Assembly: GCA_964595945.1 (NCBI GenBank)
Contig: CAZQSL010000066.1
Coordinates: forward strand, 1 to 19,468
DNA length: 19,468 nt
Source of the DNA: CAZQSL01 sp964595945
Lineage (GTDB): Bacteria; UBP15; UBA6099; JAJRTR01
Direction: 5' to 3'
The notes beneath the pieces were generated by a model. The model searched no databases, was not told the DNA's origin, and worked only from the letters and a program-made list of their open reading frames with translations. A program made the translations under genes and the position numbers. Positions 8,698 through 17,449 of this stretch are shown here, one piece after another. How positions within the stretch are numbered: position 1 is the first letter of the stretch; each line of letters begins with the position of its first letter.

Positions 8698-9126
8698 TTG
8701 TTCAAGAAGCGAAACGTGAAGGATCAGGGGCTAAGATTTGAGTGCGTTCCGGGCTGCACCGCCTGCTGTGCGATTCCCGGACATGTGTTTGTACACGAGA
8801 GCGAAATCAGGGAAATGGCCAACTATTTCTCGATGACTGTCGAAGATTTCACGCAGGCAAGACTCAGGCATTACAATGGTGATGTATATATGTTTAATTT
8901 TCCTGACTATTTGCCATGCATCTATCTCACTGAGACGGGCTGTTCTATATACCAGGTCAGGCCGATTCAATGCCGCACTTACCCTTTCTGGCCTGAAAAC
9001 CTCTCAAACGCGTTTGTGTGGAAAAATCAGAAGAAGATGTGCCCCGGTATCGATAATGGCAGGATGTACACTATAGACGAAATTACCGATATAGCCGCTG
9101 AAGCTGCAAAAATATCATTCTTGTGA
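8698..9126 (+). CDS. YkgJ-family cysteine-cluster (putative metal-chelating) protein
   Basis: This 142-residue protein has eight cysteines, at positions 16, 20, 23, 24, 74, 82, 92 and 115. Their arrangement, CVPGCTACC followed by C-x7-C-x9-C in CIYLTETGCSIYQVRPIQC and then TYPF, is the signature of the YkgJ/UPF0153 zinc- or iron-chelating family. The biochemical role of the family is poorly defined. The start is probably TTG 8698, because an in-frame TGA lies at 8689-8691; AAAGG at 8681-8685 is a distant ribosome-binding site. GTG 8716 is the alternative. The gene lies alone between the glycan and ATP synthase blocks, and nothing in the context explains its role. Confidence 0.82.
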   Translation: MFKKRNVKDQGLRFECVPGCTACCAIPGHVFVHESEIREMANYFSMTVEDFTQARLRHYNGDVYMFNFPDYLPCIYLTETGCSIYQVRPIQCRTYPFWPENLSNAFVWKNQKKMCPGIDNGRMYTIDEITDIAAEAAKISFL

Positions 9127-9482
9127 GGCAATCGAAAAGTTGTGAACAATGCCGTAAGGCCTCTCATGCTGAGCGGAGACTGTTTTGTTTGTATGCTATG
9201 CCGTTTTACGCAATTATTCCCCGAACACGGATTGACAATGTATTCTCGACAGAACTGTTCGCGGGAGGGCAGGGGGTAGATGCAGGATTTCTGGTCTTGA
9301 AGTACATTTTATGGGAAATGTTTCACAAACCCTATTGCATTTCATGTTGCCGATTGGTAGACTTTTTGTCGTGGTGTATCTTGAAAAGAATCAGCGAGGT
9401 CAGCGAATACGAATCTGCGTTGATAGTGACGACTGACCGGGCATTAGCGGTAATGCAGAGAGCGTGCCAGGGCAATGAGTGA
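9123..9482 (+). CDS. Doubtful ORF, no recognisable product
   Basis: This 119-codon ORF starts at GTG 9123, overlapping the YkgJ stop by GTGA, and ends in an ATG-overlapping stop at 9482. The translation is cysteine-rich without ordered motifs, and codon choice shows none of the regularity of the neighbouring genes. It fits a small unknown protein or chance ORF in the leader of the atp operon. Confidence 0.2.
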   Translation: MRQSKSCEQCRKASHAERRLFCLYAMPFYAIIPRTRIDNVFSTELFAGGQGVDAGFLVLKYILWEMFHKPYCISCCRLVDFLSWCILKRISEVSEYESALIVTTDRALAVMQRACQGNE

Positions 9483-9807
9483 ACAGCTATCAAAACACAA
9501 AGGGAAATGGCGCTACAGTTTCCCGGAGCAGAAAAGCGGCCTGTCGCCGGCTGCCGCTTATAGTCAGATCGAAATCATCAATACAGGCCTATCGGGCATT
9601 AGCAAAGGCCACCAAGCATCGTGGCCCGTGCGGCAGGGCCAAATATACTATGTCATATCGCTGACCGGGCAGGGCAAATGTCTTATGACAATGACGATAT
9701 CACCGACAGTGGACAGCCTGAGGCAAAGAAGGGCATTACTGGAGCTGGCGGAGATATGGCAAATGATGGCGAAATCCCTGAGTCCGGCAGTCCTGCGAAG
9801 CCTGTGA
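9475..9807 (+). CDS. Doubtful ORF overlapping atpZ in another frame
   Basis: This 110-codon ORF from ATG 9475 overlaps the previous doubtful ORF by 8 bases and the first 130 bases of atpZ. The translation has no recognisable family features. The long out-of-frame overlap with a better supported gene argues against it. Confidence 0.12.
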   Translation: MSEQLSKHKGKWRYSFPEQKSGLSPAAAYSQIEIINTGLSGISKGHQASWPVRQGQIYYVISLTGQGKCLMTMTISPTVDSLRQRRALLELAEIWQMMAKSLSPAVLRSL

Positions 9808-10028
9808 TCGGCAATAAAGACGTGCTGGAGAGTTCCAATCCGTTGGGACGGGCAGGCAGCTACATGATGATCCCGTTCAGCCTGCTGTCTTGCGCACTTG
9901 TGGGGCTTGGCATCGGATGGCTGCTGGAGCGCAAGTGGCCGCATGGCGGGCTGTTTCTAATAATTTTCATCTCGCTCGGCATGATAGCGGGATTCAAACA
10001 GGTTTATGATATGACCAAGAAACTTTAA
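9678..10028 (+). CDS. atpZ: AtpZ/AtpI-family accessory membrane protein
   Basis: This 116-residue protein has a polar, acidic first half and two hydrophobic segments in the second half. The C-terminal pattern GLGIGWLLERKWPHGG...LGMIAGFKQVYDMTKK matches the short AtpZ (F0F1-ATPase gene 1) family found just upstream of F-type ATP synthase genes. Members are thought to help assembly or ion supply of the Fo sector; the exact role here is inferred from position. I prefer ATG 9678 over upstream in-frame starts such as GTG 9621 because AGGG lies just before it and the extra residues do not look conserved. It is the first well-supported gene of the atp operon. Confidence 0.7.
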   Translation: MSYDNDDITDSGQPEAKKGITGAGGDMANDGEIPESGSPAKPVIGNKDVLESSNPLGRAGSYMMIPFSLLSCALVGLGIGWLLERKWPHGGLFLIIFISLGMIAGFKQVYDMTKKL

Positions 10029-10117
10029 TTGTCCGAATGATGTTAATAATAGCGGAATTCGGGTAATAACACATTGGCTGAACCTTGAAACAGAGTATGA
10101 CACGGACAAAGGACGCA

Positions 10118-10531
10118 ATGAATAGTGACATGTCGCGGCTCAGGAAAGCATATTTACTGCTCCTTGTGTCGATACCTGCGGTATTCGTGGCGCTGAAGCT
10201 CTTTGGGGCGGATGCGGGATTGCCGAAGGGCGTGGCGATGGGATTCCTCGCCGGGGCACTGTTCGGATATGCCAATCTTGTCTGTCTGCGGCTCACAATC
10301 ACGGCACTGATCACTCCCGATGGAGCTAAATGGATCAAAGTCATGACGGGGCTGCTGGGGTTGAATGCTATATTTCTAACATTTGCCGCGTTGCTCTGGA
10401 AAAAGTATTTTGACGTTATTGGCATGACATTAGGTTTTACTTATGATATAATCGTCATGGCTATCATTTTCTTGGTTTTGACGGTTGTCGCACAGTCGAA
10501 AAAAGGCGGCTCTACGAGCAGCGAGTCTTGA
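10118..10531 (+). CDS. atpI: ATP synthase protein I (AtpI)
   Basis: This 137-residue protein has four hydrophobic segments: AYLLLLVSIPAVFVALKLFG, VAMGFLAGALFGYANLVCL, VMTGLLGLNAIFLTFAALLW and YDIIVMAIIFLVLTVV. The layout and the small-residue second helix fit the AtpI (ATP-synt_I) family, which assists c-ring assembly. ATG 10118 has AAAGGA four bases upstream; TTG 10085 and ATG 10097 are in-frame alternatives without a good ribosome-binding site. Codon choice favours G-ending codons (alanine mainly GCG and GCA), unlike the C-ending preference of the later atp genes. A 16-bp gap separates it from atpB. Confidence 0.72.
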   Translation: MNSDMSRLRKAYLLLLVSIPAVFVALKLFGADAGLPKGVAMGFLAGALFGYANLVCLRLTITALITPDGAKWIKVMTGLLGLNAIFLTFAALLWKKYFDVIGMTLGFTYDIIVMAIIFLVLTVVAQSKKGGSTSSES

Positions 10532-10547
10532 CAGGGGGACTAAGGAC

Positions 10548-11642
10548 TTGTCGGAAAAAGTGGTTGATCTGATCGTCCTCGCCGAAGCACACGGCACGGA
10601 GCACCAAACGACGCACAGTCAGTCCGAGGAGCATGCAACCGCCCCGGGAGATGTTCATGCACAAGATGCAGCTCACACCGGGAGTGCAGCCGGGGAAGAT
10701 ACACATGGCGGCAGTCACGAGGTACATGGCCTTGTAATGCCGGAAATGCAGAACTTCGCCGACTATGTGCTCGGTCAGGTCTACAAAAACGACAAGGATT
10801 TCAGGCACAATGTCAAAGTCGACGAAAAATGTGTCGACAAGCCCGGTAAACCCTGCAAGACTCAAGAAGTTGTCGACCTTCACAAAGTACACAATCACAC
10901 ACTCGTCAGCATAGTGAAAAAAAATGAAAAAGACCATGATGCCGTGTACAATCTTATGGGTATATCATGGCTTGACGTGATCAACATCTTCTTTGCGTTC
11001 GCCATCGGATTGACAATCATCGTGCTCGCGCGCAAAGTGACGAAAAAACTCCAGCGCATCCCACAAAAAGGACAGGCCTTTTTTGAAGTATACACTGAAT
11101 GGTTGCAAAATCATGTCGAATCAATCATGGGCGAACACTCAAAACCGTTCATTCCATTCATAGCCTCGATTTTCACTTACATCATTTTTATGAACTATAC
11201 AGGACTTGTCCCCCTGCTCAAGGCGCCTGAAGCGGTGAACATAAATGTACCGATAGCCCTTGCGCTCTGCGTTTTTTTCTATGTCGAATACTATGGCATC
11301 AAGAAAAACGGGCTCGGGAAATATCTGCTCCACTTCAAGGGTGACGGTTCAGGCATAAAACCGCTCGACTGGTTTTTTCTCTACCCAATGAACATAATAA
11401 CCCACGTCATTGGCGAACTGTCAAAGCCTCTGACCCTTGCCTTCCGACTATTCGGCAACATCACGGCTGAAGACGTTGTAATGGCCTCATTCATCATTCT
11501 TTCCTTCAGCCTCTACGTCGTACCGATCCAGACAGTTTTTTACCCGCTCGCACTGCTGTTCGGATTCATCCAGGCGCTTGTGTTCGCTTCTCTCAGCGCA
11601 GCATATATCTTGCTCATGCTGCCGCACGAGGAGCATCACTGA
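10548..11642 (+). CDS. atpB: ATP synthase subunit a, with His-rich N-terminal extension
   Basis: This membrane subunit forms the proton half-channels of Fo. The C-terminal two thirds are typical: ELSKPLTLAFRLFGNITAED contains the essential arginine (R300), and the last helix LIQ/FASLSAAYILLML region is conserved in style. It is about 364 residues, much longer than the usual 240-290, because of an N-terminal region of about 135 residues. That region holds nine histidines between residues 15 and 60 and a cysteine pair (C95, C103). Such extensions occur in some non-proteobacterial a subunits and would face the periplasm. The start is TTG 10548, nine bases after AGGGGG; GTG 10560 is possible. TTG 10485 would overlap atpI and has no ribosome-binding site. 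Confidence 0.93.
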   Translation: MSEKVVDLIVLAEAHGTEHQTTHSQSEEHATAPGDVHAQDAAHTGSAAGEDTHGGSHEVHGLVMPEMQNFADYVLGQVYKNDKDFRHNVKVDEKCVDKPGKPCKTQEVVDLHKVHNHTLVSIVKKNEKDHDAVYNLMGISWLDVINIFFAFAIGLTIIVLARKVTKKLQRIPQKGQAFFEVYTEWLQNHVESIMGEHSKPFIPFIASIFTYIIFMNYTGLVPLLKAPEAVNINVPIALALCVFFYVEYYGIKKNGLGKYLLHFKGDGSGIKPLDWFFLYPMNIITHVIGELSKPLTLAFRLFGNITAEDVVMASFIILSFSLYVVPIQTVFYPLALLFGFIQALVFASLSAAYILLMLPHEEHH

Positions 11643-11688
11643 TATACTGAAACCAAGCAACCATTCTCTGTAAGGGGGAACCGTACAA

Positions 11689-11922
11689 ATGGAAACAATG
11701 AAACTTCTCGAACTCGGCCTTCCGATCGGATTCGGCCTCGCGGTACTCGGCGCCGGCTTCGGTCTTGGCAACGCGGTCAACGGAGCCATGAACGCTATGG
11801 GCAGACAGCCCGAAGCAGCCGGAAAAATCCAGACCGCCATGATCATCGGTTGTGCGCTTATCGAAGCTCTCGCCATCTACGCCCTCCTCGTCGTCATTCT
11901 TTTCATGGGCAAAATTTCTTGA
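11689..11922 (+). CDS. atpE: ATP synthase subunit c (proton-type c-ring)
   Basis: This 77-residue hairpin protein has two hydrophobic helices joined by the RQP loop (39-41). Helix 1 contains the glycine repeat GAGFGLG (21-27) for tight ring packing, and helix 2 carries the ion-binding glutamate E59 in LIEALAIYALL. Aligned by eye with the Ilyobacter sodium-type c subunit, the sodium ligands are not present: Q32 corresponds to L26, V63 to L57, S66 to A60 and T67 to L61. The site therefore looks proton-specific. The ribosome-binding site AAGGGGG (11672-11678) precedes ATG 11689 by 10 bases. The next gene is preceded by two hairpins. Confidence 0.95.
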   Translation: METMKLLELGLPIGFGLAVLGAGFGLGNAVNGAMNAMGRQPEAAGKIQTAMIIGCALIEALAIYALLVVILFMGKIS

Positions 11923-11934
11923 TGAGATCGTATG

Positions 11935-11959
11935 CTCCGGTGCGTATGACTAACCGGAG
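11935..11959 (+). repeat. Intergenic hairpin 1 between atpE and atpF
   Basis: CTCCGGT (11935-11941) and ACCGGAG (11953-11959) form a perfect 7-bp stem with an 11-nt loop, beginning 12 bases after the atpE stop. There is no U-tract. It could protect the atpE 3' end or reduce expression of the downstream gene. Confidence 0.5.
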
Positions 11960-11977
11960 AATGACCTCATAAAAGGC

Positions 11978-11993
11978 GCGGACCAGCGTCCGC
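11978..11993 (+). repeat. Intergenic hairpin 2 between atpE and atpF
   Basis: GCGGAC (11978-11983) and GTCCGC (11988-11993) form a 6-bp GC-rich stem with loop CAGC. It lies just upstream of the atpF ribosome-binding site GGAGGTG (12000-12006). Confidence 0.45.
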
Positions 11994-12011
11994 ACATCCG
12001 GAGGTGTTCAG

Positions 12012-12515
12012 GTGGAAATTCTGCAAACACTTGGCGTTAAGCCGTTGCAGATCGTAATCCAGATGCTTGGTTTCGTCATATTCGTATGGCTGCTCAAAAA
12101 GTATCTGTGGCAACCCATCATTGGCCTCCTTGAACAGCGACAGAAAGATGTCGGCGAAATGTTTCAAAGCGCCGAAGCCGCAAAACGCAAGAGCGAAACC
12201 GTCGAAGCCGAACTGAAAGAAAGAATCGCAAAAATCGACGAAGAAGCTCAGGCGCGCATCGCCGAAAGCGTGAAAAAAGCCAATGAAATGGCTGAGCGCA
12301 TCGTCACTGAGGCACGCAAGGAAGCCGAATACGAAAAAGTCAAGGCGCTCAACGCTATTAACGAAGAAGCGAGGAAGGTCAAATCTGATCTTCGCGACTT
12401 CACCGTATCCCTCTCGATGCAGATCGCGGAAAAAGTCATCGGAGAAAGCGTGGACGCGAAAAAACACGAAGACCTCGCCAGAAATTTCCTCGTCGAATTC
12501 GAAACGCTGAACTGA
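12012..12515 (+). CDS. atpF: ATP synthase subunit b
   Basis: This 167-residue stator stalk subunit has one N-terminal membrane helix (LQIVIQMLGFVIFVWLLKKYLW) followed by a long charged, Ala/Glu/Lys-rich coiled-coil stalk ending in a conserved-looking SMQIAEKVIGESVD stretch that contacts delta. The start is GTG 12012, with GGAGGTG five bases upstream. Length and layout are normal. Two b subunits serve one complex, and the gene sits behind two hairpins that separate it from atpE. It is followed by atpH after 16 bp. Confidence 0.94.
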   Translation: MEILQTLGVKPLQIVIQMLGFVIFVWLLKKYLWQPIIGLLEQRQKDVGEMFQSAEAAKRKSETVEAELKERIAKIDEEAQARIAESVKKANEMAERIVTEARKEAEYEKVKALNAINEEARKVKSDLRDFTVSLSMQIAEKVIGESVDAKKHEDLARNFLVEFETLN

Positions 12516-12531
12516 GGAGTGTCAGGACTAC

Positions 12532-13077
12532 ATGCTAAAGCGCGCAATCGCCACAAGATATGCCAACGCTCTCTTTGAAACCGCAAAAGGCAAAGGCCTG
12601 CTCGACGAGATCGAGCGTAGCTTCCCTTCTTTTGTCGCTCTTATCGAGAGCGATGAGGATTTCTCACGGTTCTTGACCCATCCAGCGATTTCAGGCGCAG
12701 AAAAGAAAACCATCGTTGAAACGGCTTTCAAGGGCGGAGTCACTCCACTGCTTTTCGACATGATATGTCTCGTGATCGACAAGCAGAGGGAGGAATATAT
12801 TCCTCTGATCTGGGAAGATTACAAGAATCTCCTGATGGAACACCGAGGGCAGGTAAAGGCAATGGTACATACGCCATTCGCGCTCAGCCCGGCCCTGAAA
12901 ACCTGCATATCCGCCAGCGTTGCGAAATTGACCGGCAAGGCGGTAATAGTCGAAGAAGTCGTCGATAGGTCTCTCCTCGGCGGCATCAAAGTGCAGATCG
13001 GCGACCGCGTATATGACGGCAGCATACAAAACAAGCTGAAATCCGTCCGTGAACTGCTGATCACGGCAAAAGTCTGA
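12532..13077 (+). CDS. atpH: ATP synthase subunit delta (OSCP)
   Basis: This 181-residue protein couples the peripheral stalk to the top of F1. The N-terminal half starts RAIATRYANALFETAKGKG, the classic delta/OSCP beginning, and the C-terminal half carries the conserved VVDRSLLGGIKVQIGDRVYDGSI region. Length is normal. ATG 12532 is preceded by GAGGAG (about 12 bases) and AGGA (4 bases). The gaps to atpF (16 bp) and to atpA (21 bp) are short, consistent with one transcript. Confidence 0.95.
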   Translation: MLKRAIATRYANALFETAKGKGLLDEIERSFPSFVALIESDEDFSRFLTHPAISGAEKKTIVETAFKGGVTPLLFDMICLVIDKQREEYIPLIWEDYKNLLMEHRGQVKAMVHTPFALSPALKTCISASVAKLTGKAVIVEEVVDRSLLGGIKVQIGDRVYDGSIQNKLKSVRELLITAKV

Positions 13078-13098
13078 GCTTAAGGGGTGAACGGTTCA

Positions 13099-14599
<1,501 letters not shown>

Positions 14600-14607
<8 letters not shown>

Positions 14608-14617
14608 ACATACGGCC
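14600..14617 (+). repeat. Hairpin overlapping the atpA stop codon
   Basis: GGCCGTA (14600-14606), loop GACA and TACGGCC (14611-14617) form a perfect 7-bp stem-loop that includes the TAG stop of atpA (14605-14607). It ends about 20 bases before the atpG ribosome-binding site. No U-tract follows. Confidence 0.5.
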
Positions 14618-14636
14618 GCCAGGTCAATAAAGGACT

Positions 14637-14652
14637 GGGGTGATCGGTCATT
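14637..14652 (+). promoter_or_regulatory. Ribosome-binding site and ATT start of atpG
   Basis: GGGGTGATC (14637-14645) matches eight of nine positions of the extended Shine-Dalgarno GAGGTGATC. It stands four bases before ATT (14650-14652). An in-frame TGA at 14641-14643 excludes any earlier start, and no ATG, GTG, TTG or CTG occurs in frame until 14722. Confidence 0.75.
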
Positions 14653-15531
14653 CCTGAAAATCCGAAAAAAATCCGCACGAGAATCGCCAGTGTCAAAAAC
14701 ACTGCGAAGATCACAAGTGCCATGAAAATGGTAGCGGCCTCACGACTCCGAAAAGCCGAAGAACGCGCCAATGCCATAAAACCTTTTGCTGACAGGCTTC
14801 AGGCCTTTCTTGCCAATATAGCTGTCGACCCCGACAACATACCGTCAAACCTGACGGAAGTACGTCGCTCGATCGATTCTGTCGGCGTACTTGTCATGAC
14901 ATCTGACAAAGGCCTCTGCGGCAGCTTCAACAGCAATGTCCTTCGCAAGGCAGGAGAATGGATTCGCGCCCAACAGTCTCAGGGGCGGAAAGTCAAAGTC
15001 TTCATAGCTGGCAAAAAAGGACTCTCCTACTTCAAACGAATGCCTAACGTCGAAATCGTCGAAACGTATCTCAACCTCGACCAGTCTCTTAACTATAAAG
15101 AAATTAAGAATATGGTTGATCGCGCCGTAAAAGCATTCGAATATGCTGAAGTTGACGAATTCCATATCGTATACATGAAATACAAATCAGCGGCAGTATC
15201 AATTCCAACAGAAGAAAAACTCCTGCCGATAGTCGCCGACAAATGCGAAGGCGACAAATGTGATACGCGTGCCGATTTCCTCATCGAACCATCCCCGGAA
15301 GCTGTCCTCGGCATACTTTTTCCGAAATTCATCTACACAAAAATCGCAATGTCACTCGCACAAAGCTTTGCAAGCGAACAGGGACAGCGAATGGTCGCCA
15401 TGACCAACGCGACGGAAAACGCAAGAGAACTGGTAGACAGCCTTGTCCTCAAATATAACAAGGCAAGACAGTCGGCGATAACAAACGAAATACTCGAAGT
15501 CGTCAGCGGCGCGGAAGCGCTCGAAGGCTGA
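14650..15531 (+). CDS. atpG: ATP synthase subunit gamma, apparent ATT start
   Basis: This is the central rotor shaft of F1. The region from 14671 encodes IRTRIASVKNTAKITSAMKM, the highly conserved N-terminal helix that runs through the alpha/beta ring. The first ATG (14722, codon 25) would remove it. The frame is closed by TGA at 14641, so translation must begin in the 26 codons between; ATT 14650 behind a strong ribosome-binding site is the best choice and gives 293 residues, a normal length. The C-terminal helix (MVAMTNATENARELVDSLVLKYNKARQSAITNEILEVVSGAEAL) is fully conserved in style. A two-cysteine segment (KCEGDKCD) lies in the globular domain. Confidence 0.94.
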   Translation: MPENPKKIRTRIASVKNTAKITSAMKMVAASRLRKAEERANAIKPFADRLQAFLANIAVDPDNIPSNLTEVRRSIDSVGVLVMTSDKGLCGSFNSNVLRKAGEWIRAQQSQGRKVKVFIAGKKGLSYFKRMPNVEIVETYLNLDQSLNYKEIKNMVDRAVKAFEYAEVDEFHIVYMKYKSAAVSIPTEEKLLPIVADKCEGDKCDTRADFLIEPSPEAVLGILFPKFIYTKIAMSLAQSFASEQGQRMVAMTNATENARELVDSLVLKYNKARQSAITNEILEVVSGAEALEG

Positions 15532-15575
15532 CGCATGCACCTGAGAACGACACTCTTCTACGAGGTGAAACAAAG

Positions 15576-16985
15576 ATGGCACTCGCAAATGGAAAAATCG
15601 TCCAGATAATCGGGCCGACGCTCGACGTCGTATTCCCCCCGGGTGAACTTCCCGAAATATACACTGCGCTTACCTGTAAGGGAGCATCCGGCGAAACCGT
15701 CGTCTCGGAGGTCGCCCAGCACCTCGGCAACAATGTAGTACGAGCGATCAGCATGGCATCCTCAGACGGTCTGAAAAGAGGCGATGAAGTCATCAACACC
15801 GGGCAGCCAATCACTGTCCCGGTCGGCGCACAATGCCTCGGACATGTGTTCAATCTCCTCGGCGACGCCATCGACGACACCAGCACACCCGATTTCAAGG
15901 AACGCTGGCCAATACATCGCCCAGCCCCATCCTTCGATGACCAGAGTACCTCCACTGAAGTATTTGAAACCGGCATCAAAGTCGTCGACCTGCTCGAACC
16001 ATACGCAAAAGGCGGAAAAGTCGGCCTGTTCGGCGGTGCCGGTGTAGGCAAAACCGTTGTCATAATGGAACTCATCCGCAATATCGCCCAGGAACACGGC
16101 GGCCGTTCGGTATTCTGCGGTGTAGGCGAACGCACACGCGAAGGTAACGACCTTTGGATGGAAATGAAAGAATCGGGTGTCCTCGATAAAACAGCCCTCA
16201 TGTTTGGCCAGATGAACGAACCCCCCGGATCACGTCTCCGCGTCGCACTCTCCGGTCTGACAATGGCCGAATATTTCCGCGATGTCGAAGGACAGGACGT
16301 ACTCCTTTTCGTAGATAATATATTCAGATTCACACAAGCTGGCTCAGAAGTGTCGGCACTCCTCGGGCGCATGCCCTCAGCTGTTGGCTATCAGCCAACA
16401 CTCGCCACAGAAATGGGAGCCCTACAGGAACGCATCACATCGACCAAAAAAGGTTCGATCACTTCGGTCCAGGCAATCTACGTGCCGGCAGACGACCTTA
16501 CGGATCCCGCTCCGGCAACAGCATTCAGCCATCTCGACGCAACAACCGTACTATCACGCTCGCTCGTCGAAATCGGCATCTATCCCGCCGTAGACCCCCT
16601 TGACTCCACAAGCCGCATCCTCACTCCGAATATTGTCGGAGCCGAACACTACCGCATCGCGCGCGAAGTACAGACAATACTTCAGCGTTACAAAGACCTC
16701 CAGGACATTATCGCCATCCTCGGCATGGAAGAACTTTCCGACGACGACAAGCTCTCAGTCCATCGCGCACGCCGCATACAACGTTTTCTCTCACAGCCAT
16801 TTTTCGTCGCCGAAGCCTTTACGGGCATGGCAGGCAAATATGTCAAACTCGAAGACACAATCCGTGGCTTCCGCGAAATCATCGAAGGTAAACACGACGA
16901 TCTCCCCGAACAGGCTTTCAGCATGGTCGGCACCATCGAAGAAGCTGTCGAAAAAGGCGAAGCGATCAAAAAAATCAATGCCTGA
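15576..16985 (+). CDS. atpD: ATP synthase subunit beta
   Basis: This 469-residue catalytic F1 subunit has Walker A GGAGVGKT at 153-160, the catalytic glutamate E185 in GVGERTREGND, and a DELSEED-equivalent loop reading EELSDDD that contacts gamma. Further hallmarks are VGYQPTLATEMG and YVPADDLTDPAPATAFSHLDA. Length is normal. ATG 15576 follows GAGGTG at 15562-15567 with eight bases between. The gap to atpG is 44 bp without a strong hairpin; the gap to atpC contains one. Confidence 0.98.
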   Translation: MALANGKIVQIIGPTLDVVFPPGELPEIYTALTCKGASGETVVSEVAQHLGNNVVRAISMASSDGLKRGDEVINTGQPITVPVGAQCLGHVFNLLGDAIDDTSTPDFKERWPIHRPAPSFDDQSTSTEVFETGIKVVDLLEPYAKGGKVGLFGGAGVGKTVVIMELIRNIAQEHGGRSVFCGVGERTREGNDLWMEMKESGVLDKTALMFGQMNEPPGSRLRVALSGLTMAEYFRDVEGQDVLLFVDNIFRFTQAGSEVSALLGRMPSAVGYQPTLATEMGALQERITSTKKGSITSVQAIYVPADDLTDPAPATAFSHLDATTVLSRSLVEIGIYPAVDPLDSTSRILTPNIVGAEHYRIAREVQTILQRYKDLQDIIAILGMEELSDDDKLSVHRARRIQRFLSQPFFVAEAFTGMAGKYVKLEDTIRGFREIIEGKHDDLPEQAFSMVGTIEEAVEKGEAIKKINA

Positions 16986-16998
16986 ATTAACTAAATAA

Positions 16999-17019
16999 GG
17001 CGGGGCCGCGCGCCCCGCC
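16999..17019 (+). repeat. Strong GC hairpin between atpD and atpC
   Basis: GGCGGGGC (16999-17006), loop CGCGC and GCCCCGCC (17012-17019) form an all-GC 8-bp stem, 13 bases after the atpD stop. There is no U-tract, so it is more likely a pause, RNA-stability or processing element than a full terminator. Confidence 0.6.
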
Positions 17020-17047
17020 ACAAACAGCATCACAACGGTGAACAAAT

Positions 17048-17449
17048 ATGGCAAGCAAACCCTACTTCCTCGAAATAATGACCCCCTTCAGCTCGGCATT
17101 TCAGGGAGAAGTCGAATATGTAGTCGGCCCCGGCGCAGGTGGATATTTCGGAGTACTCATCGACCATGCTCCTTTTTTGAGCGGACTCAATTATGGCGAA
17201 CTCTATGTACGCGAAGCGGGCGGAAAAGAAGTTTGGTACGCCATAAGCAATGGGTTCTTCGAGATCAACCAGAACAAGGCTGTCATACTTGTCGACACGG
17301 CAGAACGAAAAGATGAAATCGACGTAAAACGCGCAGAAGCTGCTAAATCACGTGCCGAAAAACGCCTCACTGAACAGGGCATAGACATCGATCGCGCACA
17401 AGCAGCCCTTCAACGTGCGCTCATCAGGCTGAAAGTCGCAGGTAAATAA
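17048..17449 (+). CDS. atpC: ATP synthase subunit epsilon
   Basis: This 133-residue protein has an N-terminal beta-sandwich (FLEIMTPFSSAFQGEVEYVVGPGAGGYFGVLIDHAPFLSGL resembles the family's conserved opening) followed by a C-terminal helical hairpin (DEIDVKRAEAAKSRAEKRL...AQAALQRALIRLKVAG) that can inhibit F1. ATG 17048 follows GGTGA. It is the last gene of the operon; no intrinsic terminator is evident in the following 150 bp. Confidence 0.94.
   Translation: MASKPYFLEIMTPFSSAFQGEVEYVVGPGAGGYFGVLIDHAPFLSGLNYGELYVREAGGKEVWYAISNGFFEINQNKAVILVDTAERKDEIDVKRAEAAKSRAEKRLTEQGIDIDRAQAALQRALIRLKVAGK

Noticed and set aside
9232..9260. TTGACA at 9232 as a promoter for the atp operon
   Set aside because: No acceptable -10 hexamer occurs at 16-18 bases spacing. 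TTGATA at 9420 likewise lacks one. I cannot place the operon promoter.
10485..10547. atpB starting at TTG 10485
   Set aside because: It overlaps atpI by 47 bases, has no ribosome-binding site, and adds no signal-peptide-like sequence.
14722..15531. atpG starting at ATG 14722
   Set aside because: It would remove the conserved N-terminal rotor helix encoded just upstream in the same frame, and it has no ribosome-binding site.
15503..16372. 289-codon minus-strand ORF opposite atpD
   Set aside because: It lies wholly opposite a highly conserved gene; the translation is Ser/Arg/Pro-rich low-order sequence, as expected for an antisense shadow.
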